This document shows, piece by piece, positions 1-9,149 of a stretch of 64,000 nt of DNA. The notes under the pieces were generated by a model. The model saw only the letters and a program-made list of their open reading frames with translations. It was not told where the DNA came from and did not search any database. The DNA is taken from the NCBI GenBank assembly GCA_963756115.1, contig CAVWMN010000009.1:1-64000 (forward strand), written 5' to 3'. Origin of the DNA: JTS-RE37 sp963756115. Lineage in GTDB: Bacteria; Bacteroidota; Bacteroidia; Flavobacteriales; Flavobacteriaceae. Numbering within the stretch: the stretch's first letter is position 1; every line of letters begins with the position of its first letter. Both the position numbers and the translations under genes were made by a program.

Positions 1-1490
1 GATAAATGAAGGCTGAGGTAACGGTAATTGGTTAGCCATTGTTTTTCCTTAAAATTTTTGGCCCGAATTTTTGGTGCAACGGTATCCTTTGCCAGGGTAT
101 AGGTTCCAAGGGAGCGGGTACGGGTCGTAAACGTATCACCCCTCTTGAAAGTATTGGCATGGCTGGGGCGCATCCGTTCATCGAGTCGGGCTATAAAAAG
201 CTGGCCCCTTTGATCAGGAGGTATCCGGGAGGCATCGAATGTAATTGTAAAATTCCGCTGGGCCGGCACTGTATTATTGTGGATGGTTACCGTATCACCA
301 CCTTTTTTCAGGTCGATATAAAAATCCTCGTAAAAGGTATTCGCAGGGAAATAAACCTTGGCGCCGCCCAGGTCATAATTGTTGGGCTTTTTGGCTATGA
401 CATAATCCCCGGTCTTTTCTATCGGTTTCAGGTTGAGCAGGCTTTCACGTCTCCCTTCAACCGGGATTGTAAGGTCTACCTTGTTGCCGGCGAGGTCCCT
501 GATTTCAATTTGCACCACATAACTAAGGCCTTCCCGTACCACGACTTTTCCATCATTTTGAAGGGCGTTGTAAATGCTGAGGTGGTTCCCGGGACTGAGA
601 AAACATTTCATGATCCTTTGCCGGTACCTTCCCAAATGTTCATAATCGATGAGCGCATTGATTCCCCTGGTTTCGGAAAAAGAAAATGTATCAAATTCAA
701 ATTCCGAATATACAGTGCCATTCACTGTCTGGGTTACGGAATAAACCCCGTTTTGATTGGCTGCCATATCCTGCCTGTCATAGGTGTTGATGCCAAAGCC
801 TATTGTCCCCGCTGCAAAAACCGTATCGGCCAGGAAACTCCCGTCGCTTTGTTTCTTGAAACTGATCTCTACCTTTTCATTGCTCCTGTTCACCTGTGCA
901 TCCTCAGAAAGGGCGTAGGCATACAGATCCGTAAGCACCGGATTGGTGGCATCGCGCACCTCCATTCCATACAATAATGGGTTGATCGGTTTCTCCGAAA
1001 TACTATTGCGAACTTCAAAGTGAAGATGGGGCCCTGATGATCCGCCTGTATTCCCGGTATATCCCAAAAGACCGCCTTTGAGGACTTTTAATTCCCCGAA
1101 TTCCGGAAAGAGCTGAATTTCATAACTGCGTTTTTCATATTGTTTCTTCTTGATGTAGGCTTCAATTTCGGGCGAGAACTTCTGTAAATGGGCATATACC
1201 GAAGTCAATCCGTTTGGGTGGGCTACATAGAGCACTTTTCCATATCCCCACAACGAGATCTTTATCCTGGTTACCGTCCCTTCTTCAATCCCGTAAACAG
1301 GCAATCCCTGCCGCTGCTGCGTCTTGATGTCCAGGCCCGAATGGAAGTGGTTTGACCGGAGTTCCCCAAACGTACCCGCCAGGACCAGGGGGATATCAAG
1401 TGGTGACCTGAAATTAACCCCGGGAGCTAATTCCTGGGCGTGCATCCCAAAGACCATCAGCAGGAGGAAACCGATAAGAAGTAGTCTCAT
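1..1490 (-). CDS. M23 family metallopeptidase, secreted (3' end cut by the window edge)
   Basis: The minus-strand frame is open from ATG at 1490 to the window edge, so the C-terminus is missing. Residues 1-18 form a signal peptide ending before QE. The LytM/M23 zinc motifs are present: HFHSGLD near residues 48-54 (HxxxD) and HLHFEV near residue 148 (HxH). Members cleave peptide cross-links of peptidoglycan in the periplasm, or act as non-catalytic amidase activators; intact ligands favour a real enzyme here. At least 340 further residues follow the peptidase domain. They look beta-rich and are a common extension in flavobacterial members; their role is unknown. The gene diverges from the zapA block. 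Confidence 0.9.
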   Translation of the reverse strand, partial: MRLLLIGFLLLMVFGMHAQELAPGVNFRSPLDIPLVLAGTFGELRSNHFHSGLDIKTQQRQGLPVYGIEEGTVTRIKISLWGYGKVLYVAHPNGLTSVYAHLQKFSPEIEAYIKKKQYEKRSYEIQLFPEFGELKVLKGGLLGYTGNTGGSSGPHLHFEVRNSISEKPINPLLYGMEVRDATNPVLTDLYAYALSEDAQVNRSNEKVEISFKKQSDGSFLADTVFAAGTIGFGINTYDRQDMAANQNGVYSVTQTVNGTVYSEFEFDTFSFSETRGINALIDYEHLGRYRQRIMKCFLSPGNHLSIYNALQNDGKVVVREGLSYVVQIEIRDLAGNKVDLTIPVEGRRESLLNLKPIEKTGDYVIAKKPNNYDLGGAKVYFPANTFYEDFYIDLKKGGDTVTIHNNTVPAQRNFTITFDASRIPPDQRGQLFIARLDERMRPSHANTFKRGDTFTTRTRSLGTYTLAKDTVAPKIRAKNFKEKQWLTNYRYLSLHL

Positions 1491-1673
1491 AATAACAAAG
1501 TTGCTGCGAAATTAGTCAATACCATTTAAACCCTAAAGAACAGATATTATAAAATTTGATCACCTCTGTATTAAACCATGCGCCATTAATAGTGCCCATT
1601 CCTTCAAGTAAACATACAACTTGCGGCATTTAAAGCACTTTGAGCATCGCTTTAAGAATAATTGCCAAAACTA

Positions 1674-1704
1674 TTGCGAAGTCGTCATAGGTGTCTTAAC
1701 TTTG
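1674..1704 (+). promoter_or_regulatory. Promoter of the coiled-coil gene/zapA operon
   Basis: TTGC at 1674-1677, a 19-nt spacer and TAACTTTG at 1697-1704 match the Bacteroidota -33/-7 consensus perfectly. The -7 box lies 24 nt before the ATG at 1729. Confidence 0.8.
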
Positions 1705-1728
1705 TTCAAAACGCATTGACATTTGCAT

Positions 1729-2019
1729 ATGAGCGAATTGGTTGAAATCGTTGATTCCCTGGAAAATAAAATTAGCAAATTGCTGCACAAGTTAGAGTTG
1801 CTCAATCAGGCTAATCAAAAACTTGAAGAGGATCTGGTCAGTATTAAAAATGATTACGATGCAACCCAGAATTCCGTGTCGGAATGGGAGGAAAAATACA
1901 AATCCCTGAAGCTTGCAAATACAATGCTGGGCAGTGAAACGAATAAAACAGAAGCGAAGCTCAAAATAAATACTTTGATACGGGAGTTGGATTATTGTAT
2001 AACCCAGCTTGCTGAATAA
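1729..2019 (+). CDS. Small coiled-coil protein encoded upstream of zapA
   Basis: A 96-residue acidic protein, almost entirely heptad-patterned coiled coil (roughly residues 5-75), with no signal peptide or membrane segment. The ATG at 1729 is preferred over the TTG two codons upstream because it sits at a normal distance from the promoter. The gene is 14 nt upstream of zapA, so the two are probably co-transcribed. The size, coiled-coil nature and position suggest a ZapB-like division-ring partner of ZapA. That is inference from context; I do not recognise a defined family. Confidence 0.8.
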   Translation: MSELVEIVDSLENKISKLLHKLELLNQANQKLEEDLVSIKNDYDATQNSVSEWEEKYKSLKLANTMLGSETNKTEAKLKINTLIRELDYCITQLAE

Positions 2020-2033
2020 AGCGATACGGTTCT

Positions 2034-2330
2034 ATGGGGGAAAAGCTGAAAATTAAGCTTTCAATAGCTGACAGGGTATACCCCTTAACCATTGACCCCG
2101 GTCAGGAAGAAGGATTGCGCAAAGCTGCTAAAAACATTGAACAGCTAGCCAAAAAGTTTGAGCAGAATTATGCGGTCAGGGATAAACAGGATGTTTTGGC
2201 CATGTGCGCATTGCAATTTGCCTCCAAAATAGAACAACGAGGCATAGATAATATGGAAGATACCAAGGAGATCACAGAACGCCTGAAAGCGTTGGATCAT
2301 CTGGTCAATTCCAAACTGAGTATTAAATAA
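2034..2330 (+). CDS. zapA: Cell division protein ZapA
   Basis: 98 residues, the usual length for ZapA. The N-terminal part (residues 1-45) has the family pattern of a short beta hairpin ('KIKLSIADRVYPLTI') followed by helix ('EEGLRKAAKNIEQL'), and the C-terminal half is coiled coil. ZapA binds FtsZ in the cytoplasm and bundles protofilaments at the division ring. It follows the small coiled-coil gene by 14 nt and precedes a 6S-like RNA and rny. In Escherichia coli zapA also lies directly upstream of the 6S RNA gene ssrS, which supports the reading of the next feature. Confidence 0.93.
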   Translation: MGEKLKIKLSIADRVYPLTIDPGQEEGLRKAAKNIEQLAKKFEQNYAVRDKQDVLAMCALQFASKIEQRGIDNMEDTKEITERLKALDHLVNSKLSIK

Positions 2331-2360
2331 GTTCTTTTGAAATAAGATTAAATTTACTGC

Positions 2361-2527
2361 CCACATTGGTAATATATTTTTGACGAACTCAACACTAATT
2401 TGTTTGAAAAGGGTGAGTTTAGATTGTAAAAGCAGGCCTTCTAGTAAAGGATCCTTGAGCATTCTGGTAGCCCTAAACTTGTTTATCGGAGTTTGTACAG
2501 AACTTCCACCAATGTGGGTTTTTTTTT
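2361..2527 (+). ncRNA. ssrS: 6S-like RNA (ssrS candidate) between zapA and rny
   Basis: The ends form a perfect 11-bp closing stem: CCCACATTGGT at 2361-2371 pairs with ACCAATGTGGG at 2508-2518, followed at once by nine T residues (2519-2527), which gives an intrinsic terminator. After an unpaired bubble of about 12 nt on each side, a second stem pairs ACGAACTC (2384-2391) with GAGTTTGT (2489-2496). A rod with terminal stem, central bubble and inner arm, about 165 nt long, is the 6S RNA shape; that RNA mimics an open promoter and sequesters housekeeping RNA polymerase. A TAnnTTTA-like -7 box (TAAATTTA, 2350-2357) lies 3 nt upstream. The position downstream of zapA matches the proteobacterial arrangement. 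The assignment rests on structure and synteny, not a covariance search. Confidence 0.7.
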
Positions 2528-2530
2528 AAG

Positions 2531-2633
2531 TTCAGCCCAGGTGCCCCCAATGTGCGGAACGGCTGAGGCTTACCCCGTATCCCGGTGACCTACGGAAACG
2601 GGATCTCAATAGTTGCTTTGGGTCGCCCGAAGC
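2531..2633 (+). promoter_or_regulatory. Structured 5' leader of rny with three stem-loops
   Basis: Between the 6S-like terminator and rny are three hairpins: TCAGCC/GGCTGA (2532-2537 with 2561-2566), ATCCCG/CGGGAT (2579-2584 with 2599-2604) and GCTTTGGG/CCCGAAGC (2615-2622 with 2626-2633, 3-nt loop, one G-U pair). No known riboswitch signature fits. Because RNase Y cuts mRNA, an autoregulatory leader is possible; that is inference. Confidence 0.45.
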
Positions 2634-2654
2634 TATATTAATTTATTAACAGAT

Positions 2655-4226
2655 ATGGACACAGTAACAACCACGATCATTGCAGCCCTGGCGGGTATTG
2701 TAATAGGATTTGTAATTGCAAAATTTTTAGAAAAAGGAAAAGCTTCCAAAACCATAGCCCATGCCAGAAAAGAAGCTGCGGGTATCATCAAGGATGCCAC
2801 GTCGGAAGGCGAAAGCATAAAAAAGGACAAAATATATCAGGCTAAGGAGAAATTTCTGGAACTTAAAGCGGAGCACGAAAAAGTCATAATCAATAAGGAT
2901 AAAAAAATAGCTGAATCTGAGAAGCGTGCCCGGGACAAGGAATCCCAGATCAGCAGTGAACTGGCTAAAACGAAAAAGTTGAATGACCAGCTTGAAAGCA
3001 AAGTCAGTGAGATGGACCACAAGCAGGATTTTATTGAAAAAAAACAAACGGAACTGGAAAAACTCCACAAAAGCCAGGTGCAGCAGCTGGAAGTCATTTC
3101 GGGTTTGTCAGCCGAAGAAGCTAAAAGCCAGTTGCTCGAATCCCTCAAGGAAAATGCCCGTACGGATGCCATGGCATATATGCAGACCACCCTTGAAGAA
3201 GCTAAGCTTACGGCCCAACAGGAAGCCAAGAAGATCATTATCAACACCATACAGCGGATCGGAACGGAAGAAGCAGTTGAAAACTGTGTTTCCGTATTCA
3301 ACCTCGAATCCGATGATGTGAAGGGCCGGATTATCGGAAGGGAAGGCCGCAATATCAGGGCCCTCGAATCCGCCACCGGAGTGGAAATTATCGTAGATGA
3401 CACGCCGGAAGCCATTATTCTCTCCTGTTTTGATTCCGTACGCAGGGAAGTAGCGCGACTCTCACTGCATAAATTGGTAACGGACGGAAGGATCCATCCC
3501 GCCCGGATTGAGGAAATCGTAAAAAAGACCGAAAAGCAGATTGAACAGGAAATTGTTGAGGTAGGAAAACGTACCGTAATAGATTTGGGTATTCATGGAT
3601 TGCACCCGGAACTGATCCGCGCAGTTGGCCGTATGAAGTACCGTTCGTCTTACGGGCAAAACCTGCTACAGCACTCCCGTGAGGTGGCCAAGCTTTGTGG
3701 TGTAATGGCCGCGGAATTAGGATTGAATACCAAACTGGCCAAAAGGGCCGGACTGCTTCACGATATCGGGAAGGTACCCAATACCGAGGCTGACGTTGAG
3801 ACCCCCCACGCTATCCTCGGGATGCAGTGGGCAGAAAAATATGGGGAGAAACCGGAAGTGTGCAACGCCATTGGTGCCCACCATGATGAAATTGAAATGA
3901 AGACGCTCATATCGCCCATCGTTCAGGTTTGCGATGCCATTAGCGGCGCTAGACCTGGTGCCAGGAGGCAGGTACTGGACTCGTATATCCAGCGGTTAAA
4001 AGACCTTGAAGATATCGCGTTTGGTTTCGGAGGCGTTCAAAAGGCCTATGCCATACAGGCGGGAAGGGAACTTCGGGTGATCGTGGAAAGCGAAAGGGTG
4101 AGTGATGACCGGGCTGCCCAACTCTCTTTTGAAATTTCCCAGAAGATCCAAACCGATATGACCTATCCCGGGCAGGTAAAAGTGACCGTGATCAGGGAAA
4201 CCAGGTCGGTCAATGTAGCCAAATAA
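2655..4226 (+). CDS. rny: Ribonuclease Y
   Basis: A membrane-anchored endoribonuclease that starts decay of many mRNAs. The 523-residue product has the full family layout: an N-terminal membrane helix (about residues 4-24), a long charged coiled coil (30-205), a KH RNA-binding domain with the GxxG loop in IIGREGRN (about 215-275), and an HD domain (about 340-430) with LLHDIGK supplying the catalytic histidine and aspartate. The ATG at 2655 is chosen because an upstream in-frame TTG at 2613 would put 14 unrelated residues before the anchor and lies inside a leader hairpin. A strong terminator follows. Confidence 0.97.
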   Translation: MDTVTTTIIAALAGIVIGFVIAKFLEKGKASKTIAHARKEAAGIIKDATSEGESIKKDKIYQAKEKFLELKAEHEKVIINKDKKIAESEKRARDKESQISSELAKTKKLNDQLESKVSEMDHKQDFIEKKQTELEKLHKSQVQQLEVISGLSAEEAKSQLLESLKENARTDAMAYMQTTLEEAKLTAQQEAKKIIINTIQRIGTEEAVENCVSVFNLESDDVKGRIIGREGRNIRALESATGVEIIVDDTPEAIILSCFDSVRREVARLSLHKLVTDGRIHPARIEEIVKKTEKQIEQEIVEVGKRTVIDLGIHGLHPELIRAVGRMKYRSSYGQNLLQHSREVAKLCGVMAAELGLNTKLAKRAGLLHDIGKVPNTEADVETPHAILGMQWAEKYGEKPEVCNAIGAHHDEIEMKTLISPIVQVCDAISGARPGARRQVLDSYIQRLKDLEDIAFGFGGVQKAYAIQAGRELRVIVESERVSDDRAAQLSFEISQKIQTDMTYPGQVKVTVIRETRSVNVAK

Positions 4227-4257
4227 AGCGGTACGTAACTGCATTTTATAGTATCAT

Positions 4258-4281
4258 AGAGCTGCCATGCAGCTCTTTTTT
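4258..4281 (+). terminator. Intrinsic terminator of rny
   Basis: AGAGCTGC pairs perfectly with GCAGCTCT around a 3-nt loop and is followed by a run of six T, starting 31 nt after the rny stop. Confidence 0.9.
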
Positions 4282-4359
4282 GTACCGGATCCATACAACG
4301 GCCTCATACCATTAAATTGCTAATTAAGGGTCCGTCGCAGATGTAGCGATAATTCAACG

Positions 4360-4367
4360 TATCTTTG
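4360..4367 (+). promoter_or_regulatory. -7 box upstream of rhlE
   Basis: TATCTTTG matches TAnnTTTG exactly and lies 55 nt upstream of the rhlE start, after the rny terminator. No convincing -33 TTTG is visible. Confidence 0.55.
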
Positions 4368-4422
4368 CCGCTTCTTATAAAAATGGCACTTTGGATAAAT
4401 TGTCATTTCTTAAACAATTTAT

Positions 4423-5652
4423 ATGTCATTTAAAACATTGGGCCTTTCGGAGGCTCTGGTGAGAGCAGTCAACAAAAAAGGCTATGATTCACCTACCCCA
4501 ATTCAACAAAAAGCAATTCCCCTGATATTAGAAAGAAAGGATGTACTTGGTTCAGCTCAGACAGGGACGGGCAAAACCGCAGGTTTTACCCTTCCCATGC
4601 TGCAGATCCTTTCCCAGGGCCAGCGATTGAGGCAAAGGCCCGTCCGGGCACTGATCTTAACGCCCACCCGGGAGCTGGCAGCACAGGTATATGAGAGTGT
4701 AAAAGAGTATGGCACGTACCTGGATATCCGGTCTGCCGTCATCTTTGGGGGCGTAAATGCGAAGCCACAGATCGCAACACTTCGCAATGGTATCGATATC
4801 CTGGTGGCTACCCCGGGACGGCTGCTCGACTTGCATAACCAAAAGGTGTTTTCCCTCAGCAGTGTTGAAATATTGGTTCTGGACGAAGCGGATCGCATGT
4901 TGGATATGGGTTTTCTGCGGGATATCAAAAAAATCCTGGCACTCATGCCATCCAAAAGGCAAAACCTGCTTTTTTCGGCGACCTTCTCCCGGGAGATAAA
5001 GCAACTGGCCAATGGATTTTTGCACCACCCGGTATTGGTGGAAGCCAGCCCGGAAGTGACCACTGCCGAGAAAGTATTGCAAAAAGTATACCGGGTAGAT
5101 AAGACCAGCAAGTCAGAACTTTTGATCAAATTGATCTCTGAAGGCGACTGGCAGCAGGTCCTGATCTTTACGCGGACAAAACATGGTGCCAACCGCTTAA
5201 GTGAAAAACTCAACAAGAATGCTATTACCGCCGCTCCAATCCATGGTAATAAGAGTCAGGGTGCCCGGACCAAGGCCCTGGGCGGATTTAAAAAAGGGGC
5301 CGTGCGGGTATTGGTCGCCACTGATATTGCCGCGAGGGGGTTGGATATACCACTACTGCCACATGTGATCAATTACGAATTGCCCAATGTACCGGAAGAT
5401 TATGTCCACAGGATAGGAAGGACCGGTAGGGCAGGAGCCAGCGGGGAAGCCATTTCATTGGTGAGTCCCGATGAAAATGAATACGTAGATGGTATTGAAA
5501 AGTTGCTCGGGGAGAAGTTGCCTTCCGAAATCCCGGCCGGGTTCGAGCCGGGTCCGGTGCCGGTAAATAATGCTGTACAGCGCAGCGGTAATCCCGGCAA
5601 ACCAAAGTCCCGGTCCGGCCGTAATAATCAAAGGCGGGGGAAGCGATGGTAG
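4423..5652 (+). CDS. rhlE: DEAD-box ATP-dependent RNA helicase (RhlE type)
   Basis: 409 residues with both RecA-like lobes: Q motif near the N-terminus, Walker A AQTGTGKT (about 44-51), PTRELA, DEAD within VLDEADRMLDMGF (about 150), SAT (about 184), and motif VI HRIGRTGRAG (about 327). A basic C-terminal tail rich in Arg, Lys and Asn probably binds RNA. Members unwind short RNA duplexes in ribosome assembly and mRNA decay. Its place next to RNase Y suggests a link to RNA turnover, but it has its own promoter signal and is separated from rny by a terminator. RhlE is chosen over DeaD/CsdA because of the short length and lack of a DbpA-type domain. Confidence 0.93.
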   Translation: MSFKTLGLSEALVRAVNKKGYDSPTPIQQKAIPLILERKDVLGSAQTGTGKTAGFTLPMLQILSQGQRLRQRPVRALILTPTRELAAQVYESVKEYGTYLDIRSAVIFGGVNAKPQIATLRNGIDILVATPGRLLDLHNQKVFSLSSVEILVLDEADRMLDMGFLRDIKKILALMPSKRQNLLFSATFSREIKQLANGFLHHPVLVEASPEVTTAEKVLQKVYRVDKTSKSELLIKLISEGDWQQVLIFTRTKHGANRLSEKLNKNAITAAPIHGNKSQGARTKALGGFKKGAVRVLVATDIAARGLDIPLLPHVINYELPNVPEDYVHRIGRTGRAGASGEAISLVSPDENEYVDGIEKLLGEKLPSEIPAGFEPGPVPVNNAVQRSGNPGKPKSRSGRNNQRRGKRW

Positions 5653-5689
5653 TGTTGTCTTAGCCAGATTGCAGGAGGATTTTGTCCGG

Positions 5690-5708
5690 AAAAATTCCCC
5701 GAAGGGGG
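5690..5708 (-). terminator. Likely terminator of the DUF349 gene
   Basis: On the minus strand CCCC-TTC-GGGG is followed by AATTTTT. It lies 37 nt past the DUF349 stop, between convergent genes. The stem is short, so confidence is moderate. Confidence 0.45.
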
Positions 5709-5744
5709 CAGTTCATATCAGTTTACCTTACTTCCGGTTGCCCG

Positions 5745-8166
5745 TTATTCTTCTTCCCCGGGAGGGGTATCGCCATTCTCTTCCTCAGTGGCCTTATTGA
5801 GGTTGTTCTTCAGGATATTCAATTTTTTGAGTTTGGCCTTCCAGGTTGCCAGTGTTTCTTTTTGCCTGTTTATGTTTTGCACTACTTCTTTTACCAGGGG
5901 GCTATCCTCTGATGCATTGGAAAAGAACTGCAGGTTATTCTCCAGTTGGCGGATTTCATTTTTACTTTCATCTATCTTTCTCCTGATAAATGTCCGCTCG
6001 TCTGTAATGGCCCGCTCATTGTCCGCATTGGCAAGCTGCTGTATCTTGTTCCCGTATTTTAGCAATTCTGCTTCCTGCCTGCCTACGTCCAGTTTCCGGA
6101 ACAAGGCATCCAGTATTTTATTGAACTTGGTATTGATATTCTTTTTATTGAACGGAACCCTGCCATAAGTCCTCCATTCTTCGATCAGGGATTTGATGCT
6201 CGCAAGGTCTTTCTTCCTGTCACCGCTCAATTGCAAAGCTTTCAATTGGTCCAGGCAGGCATTTTTCTTTTCAAAATTTTCATGCTCAGCTGAACTGGCC
6301 TTGTTTTTTGTAGCGTGAAACCGGTCGAAATAATGATTGCAGGCATTTTTGAAATCATTCCAGATCTTATCCGAGTATTTACGGGGAACATGGCCAATAT
6401 TTTTCCATTCCCCCTGTATCCGCTTCATTTCAGCAGTGGTGGTTTCCCAGTCTTCACTATCCTTAAGGGAGATAGCATAGGCTAATAATTCCCGTTTCTT
6501 TTCCAGGTTTTCCTGTTGCGCATGCTTCAGGTTTTTGTAATAGGCATTTTTATTCCTGTTGAACACCCTGACAGCTTCTTTAAAGGATGCCCATGTTTTT
6601 TCATTCTCCTGCTGCGGAACCTTCCCGGCTTTGAAGAACCGCTCCCGCAGGGCTTCTATTTCCTTTATCTGCTGCTGCAGGGCTTTGTGGTTGCTGGCTA
6701 CTTGGGTGCTTATTTCCCGTATGCCGGCGATAATTTCATTTTTATTGGCAAGGTTAACTTCATAGGCCTTATCAAGATCCTTGAAATAGTCCTGTCTTCT
6801 TTGGTGTAAGGCTTTGGTAGGAATGCTGAACTTTTCCCATATTTCATCGCGGTGTTCCTTTCCAACAGGGCCAATATCTTCTTTCCACATTTTATGGAGC
6901 GACTGCAATTCACGGAAGGCCTTATTGAGATCGGGTTCCTCCACCAGTGCTTCAGCCCGTTCGATGAGTTTTAATTTCTCATCAAGGTTATGCTTAAAAT
7001 CGAGGTCCCGGAGCTCCCGGTTCAAATGTAAAAAGTCGTAAAAGATCTCTATATGGTGCTCATAGGTGCGCCAGACATCGTTATAGCTGTTCCTCGGAAT
7101 AGGTCCCGCATTACGCCACCGTTCCTGGATGTCCTTAAAATTTCTATACGTTGTATTGATGTCCTCCTCTATGTTGACAAGTCCCTTTAACTCTTCGATG
7201 ATTTCCAAACGGAGTGCAAGGTTTGCTTTCAGATTCTGGTCCAGGTTCTTATAATAGGCGTTTCGTTTTTCCCGGTAATCCGAGTATACCTCATTAAATT
7301 GCCTTTTGGTAACGGAATTATATTTAAAGTCAATCTCATTTCCCCCTTTATCGATAAATTCTTCTTTTTTGCCTTCGATAAACTCCTGGAATTTCTGATC
7401 AAATTCAGATTTAATGCTGTCCACATGTTTTTTGATGGCCTGCACTTTCTCATTTCGAACCAATCGCTGTAATTCACCGACCAGGTTTTCCATCGACATG
7501 GAATGATAATCCAAAAAGGGTATATGGTGCCGGTGTTGATTGTCCGTATCCTCCGCATCCTCCGCATTGGATTCTTCAATTTCCTTTATCCCGTCTTCCT
7601 TTTGCTTCCCTTCTTTTTTTGCCGGTGCGGTTGCAGGTTCTGGCGCGGTTTTCAACTCCTTGTTGGTTTCTTTATCTTCTTTGGCATCAGGGGAATCAGC
7701 GGCTTCCTCCTTATCGCCGGTAGCCAGTTCTGTTGCTGCCCGGGGGGCTATCTCAGGTGTGGATTTAGGATCTTCTTCGTCGCTTGTATCCCCCTTGGAA
7801 ATTTCGATTTGTGATTCCTGAAGCCCTTCAGGTTGCGCAGCAGGGGGCCCACCTTCATTTTCGGGATTTGTTGTTGGCTGGTGCTGTGATTCTGTATGGT
7901 CATGGGCCGGCAGGGGCGCTACGGGAACTTCAGAAGCAGGAGCCTGTGAGGCTTCACTGTTTTCTGAATTCTGCGGATGGATTTACTTCAGATGAATCTT
8001 CCGCTTTATCCTCATCCGAAGCAGTAGCAGGTGAATGCCTGGCATCGTTTTTTCCTGAACCAGTATCAGGTGTGTTTATTTTTTTGGCATCGCTTTTATG
8101 CCCGGATTCTATATTTTCTGCTTCCTCTACATCAGGATGTAGTTTGTGTTCTTTCTCTTCCAACAT
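5745..8166 (-). CDS. DUF349 domain protein, with a +1 frameshift in its acidic N-terminal region
   Basis: The long C-terminal part (to about position 7520) is a chain of DUF349 repeats: predicted helical units of about 70 residues with recurring W and 'KNLKHAQQENLEKK'-like patterns. Family function is unknown. The frame stays open upstream only to a TAA at 7983-7985. A second frame from ATG 8166 (70 codons, MLEEKEHK...) ends in TGA at 7954-7956. Both encode the same kind of Glu/Ser/Pro-rich disordered sequence and overlap, so they look like one gene of about 806 residues with one extra base. The best candidate is the AAAA tract (TTTT on the plus strand at 7960-7963). If the break is real, translation would have to restart at the TTG at 7655 or further in. 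A promoter lies just upstream of 8166, supporting that start. Confidence 0.8.
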
Positions 8167-8233
8167 TGCTCTAATTCTTTGTCCAAATCCCCCATTGAAA
8201 TCTACTGTAAGATACTAACAACAGGATAAACAG

Positions 8234-8262
8234 CAAAGGTAATACGGTATCTTTTTAAGAAA
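8234..8262 (-). promoter_or_regulatory. Promoter of the DUF349 gene
   Basis: On the minus strand TTTC (8262-8259), a 17-nt spacer and TACCTTTG (8241-8234) match the Bacteroidota promoter with one mismatch in the -33 box. It lies 68 nt before the ATG at 8166. Confidence 0.65.
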
Positions 8263-8396
8263 CTGCCGATCAGCAGGTCATCTGCTGATTAAGGGATATG
8301 ACGGAAAGCCCTTTCAAAGATCCCATCCCTGTTTCTATTGCCATTACCATAAATTCTATGCAACCTTGATGCTTCGGGGTACCACTGTTAATGCGG

Positions 8397-9149
8397 TTAG
8401 GAATTCCAAATCTCCCATGCTTTTTCTGCCTGTAACTGTAACATGGTATGCCCGTTGCTGATGGTGGCGCCCCTATTTTCCCCCTCCGCAAGAAAGGTTG
8501 TGGTAGGAGGGTTATAGATGAGGTCAAACAGGAGGTTTGCCGGGGTAATGAAGTCATATGGGATTGCCGGCTTTGCATGGGAATCAGGAAAGGTGCCCAC
8601 CGGGGAACAGTTGACCAGTACCGGATATTCCTGTATAAGTTCCTCATTGATCTCATGATAGGAAAGCTGCCCTTTCCCAGGTGTTCTTGATACATATTTA
8701 AACGAAATGCCCAGTATCCCGAAAACATATGCTATAGCTTTGGAGGCCCCGCCGGTCCCAAGGATAAGGGCTTTTTTATGGTGCTCCCTCAGCAGGGGCA
8801 CTATGGCATTTTCAAATCCATAGGCATCGGTATTATAACCCACCAGGCCGGCTTCAGTAAATTTTATAGTATTCACGGCCCCGATGGCAGCAGCCACCGG
8901 ATGAAGGTTGTCAAGGTAGCGGATTACTGTCTGCTTATAGGGGATAGTAACATTGAGGCCACCCAGATCTTTCCGGGAAAGGATGAGTTCAGGGAAATCA
9001 GCTATCTCCTGAAGGTCAAAGTTTTCGTAGCTATGGTTTTCGAGCCCGAGGCTTTTGAATTTTTCGGTAAAATAGGCCCTGGAAAAGGAATACGAGATGT
9101 TCTTCCCCAGCAACCCGAACCTAAAGTGCCTCTTTTCTTTTTTTTCCAT
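8397..9149 (-). CDS. aroE: Shikimate 5-dehydrogenase
   Basis: Reduces 3-dehydroshikimate to shikimate with NADPH, in aromatic amino acid and chorismate synthesis. The 250-residue product has the substrate-binding SYSFSR and NVTIPYK motifs (the Lys is catalytic), GAVNTI, the second catalytic residue in NTDAYGFE, and an NADP-binding LGTGGASKA loop near residue 128. ATG 9149 begins the conserved RFGLLGKN core. It overlaps the end of the upstream DUF368 gene by 29 nt, so the two are translationally linked. It is the last gene of the aminotransferase-TPR-DUF368-DUF368-aroE run. Confidence 0.95.
   Translation of the reverse strand: MEKKEKRHFRFGLLGKNISYSFSRAYFTEKFKSLGLENHSYENFDLQEIADFPELILSRKDLGGLNVTIPYKQTVIRYLDNLHPVAAAIGAVNTIKFTEAGLVGYNTDAYGFENAIVPLLREHHKKALILGTGGASKAIAYVFGILGISFKYVSRTPGKGQLSYHEINEELIQEYPVLVNCSPVGTFPDSHAKPAIPYDFITPANLLFDLIYNPPTTTFLAEGENRGATISNGHTMLQLQAEKAWEIWNS

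Noticed and set aside
39..977. Long plus-strand ORF at the left edge
   Set aside because: It is the antisense shadow of the M23 peptidase gene, whose minus-strand frame has signal peptide and zinc motifs.
2541..2604. Possible TPP riboswitch (GGTGCC ... GGCTGAGG ... ACCCC)
   Set aside because: The second conserved half (GAACCTGAT ... GCGTAGGGA) is missing and the downstream gene is rny, not a thiamine gene.
8269..8289. ATCAGCAG/CTGCTGAT hairpin as terminator of aroE
   Set aside because: An 8-bp stem is present about 110 nt after aroE, but no T run follows on the minus strand; left as undecided and not annotated.
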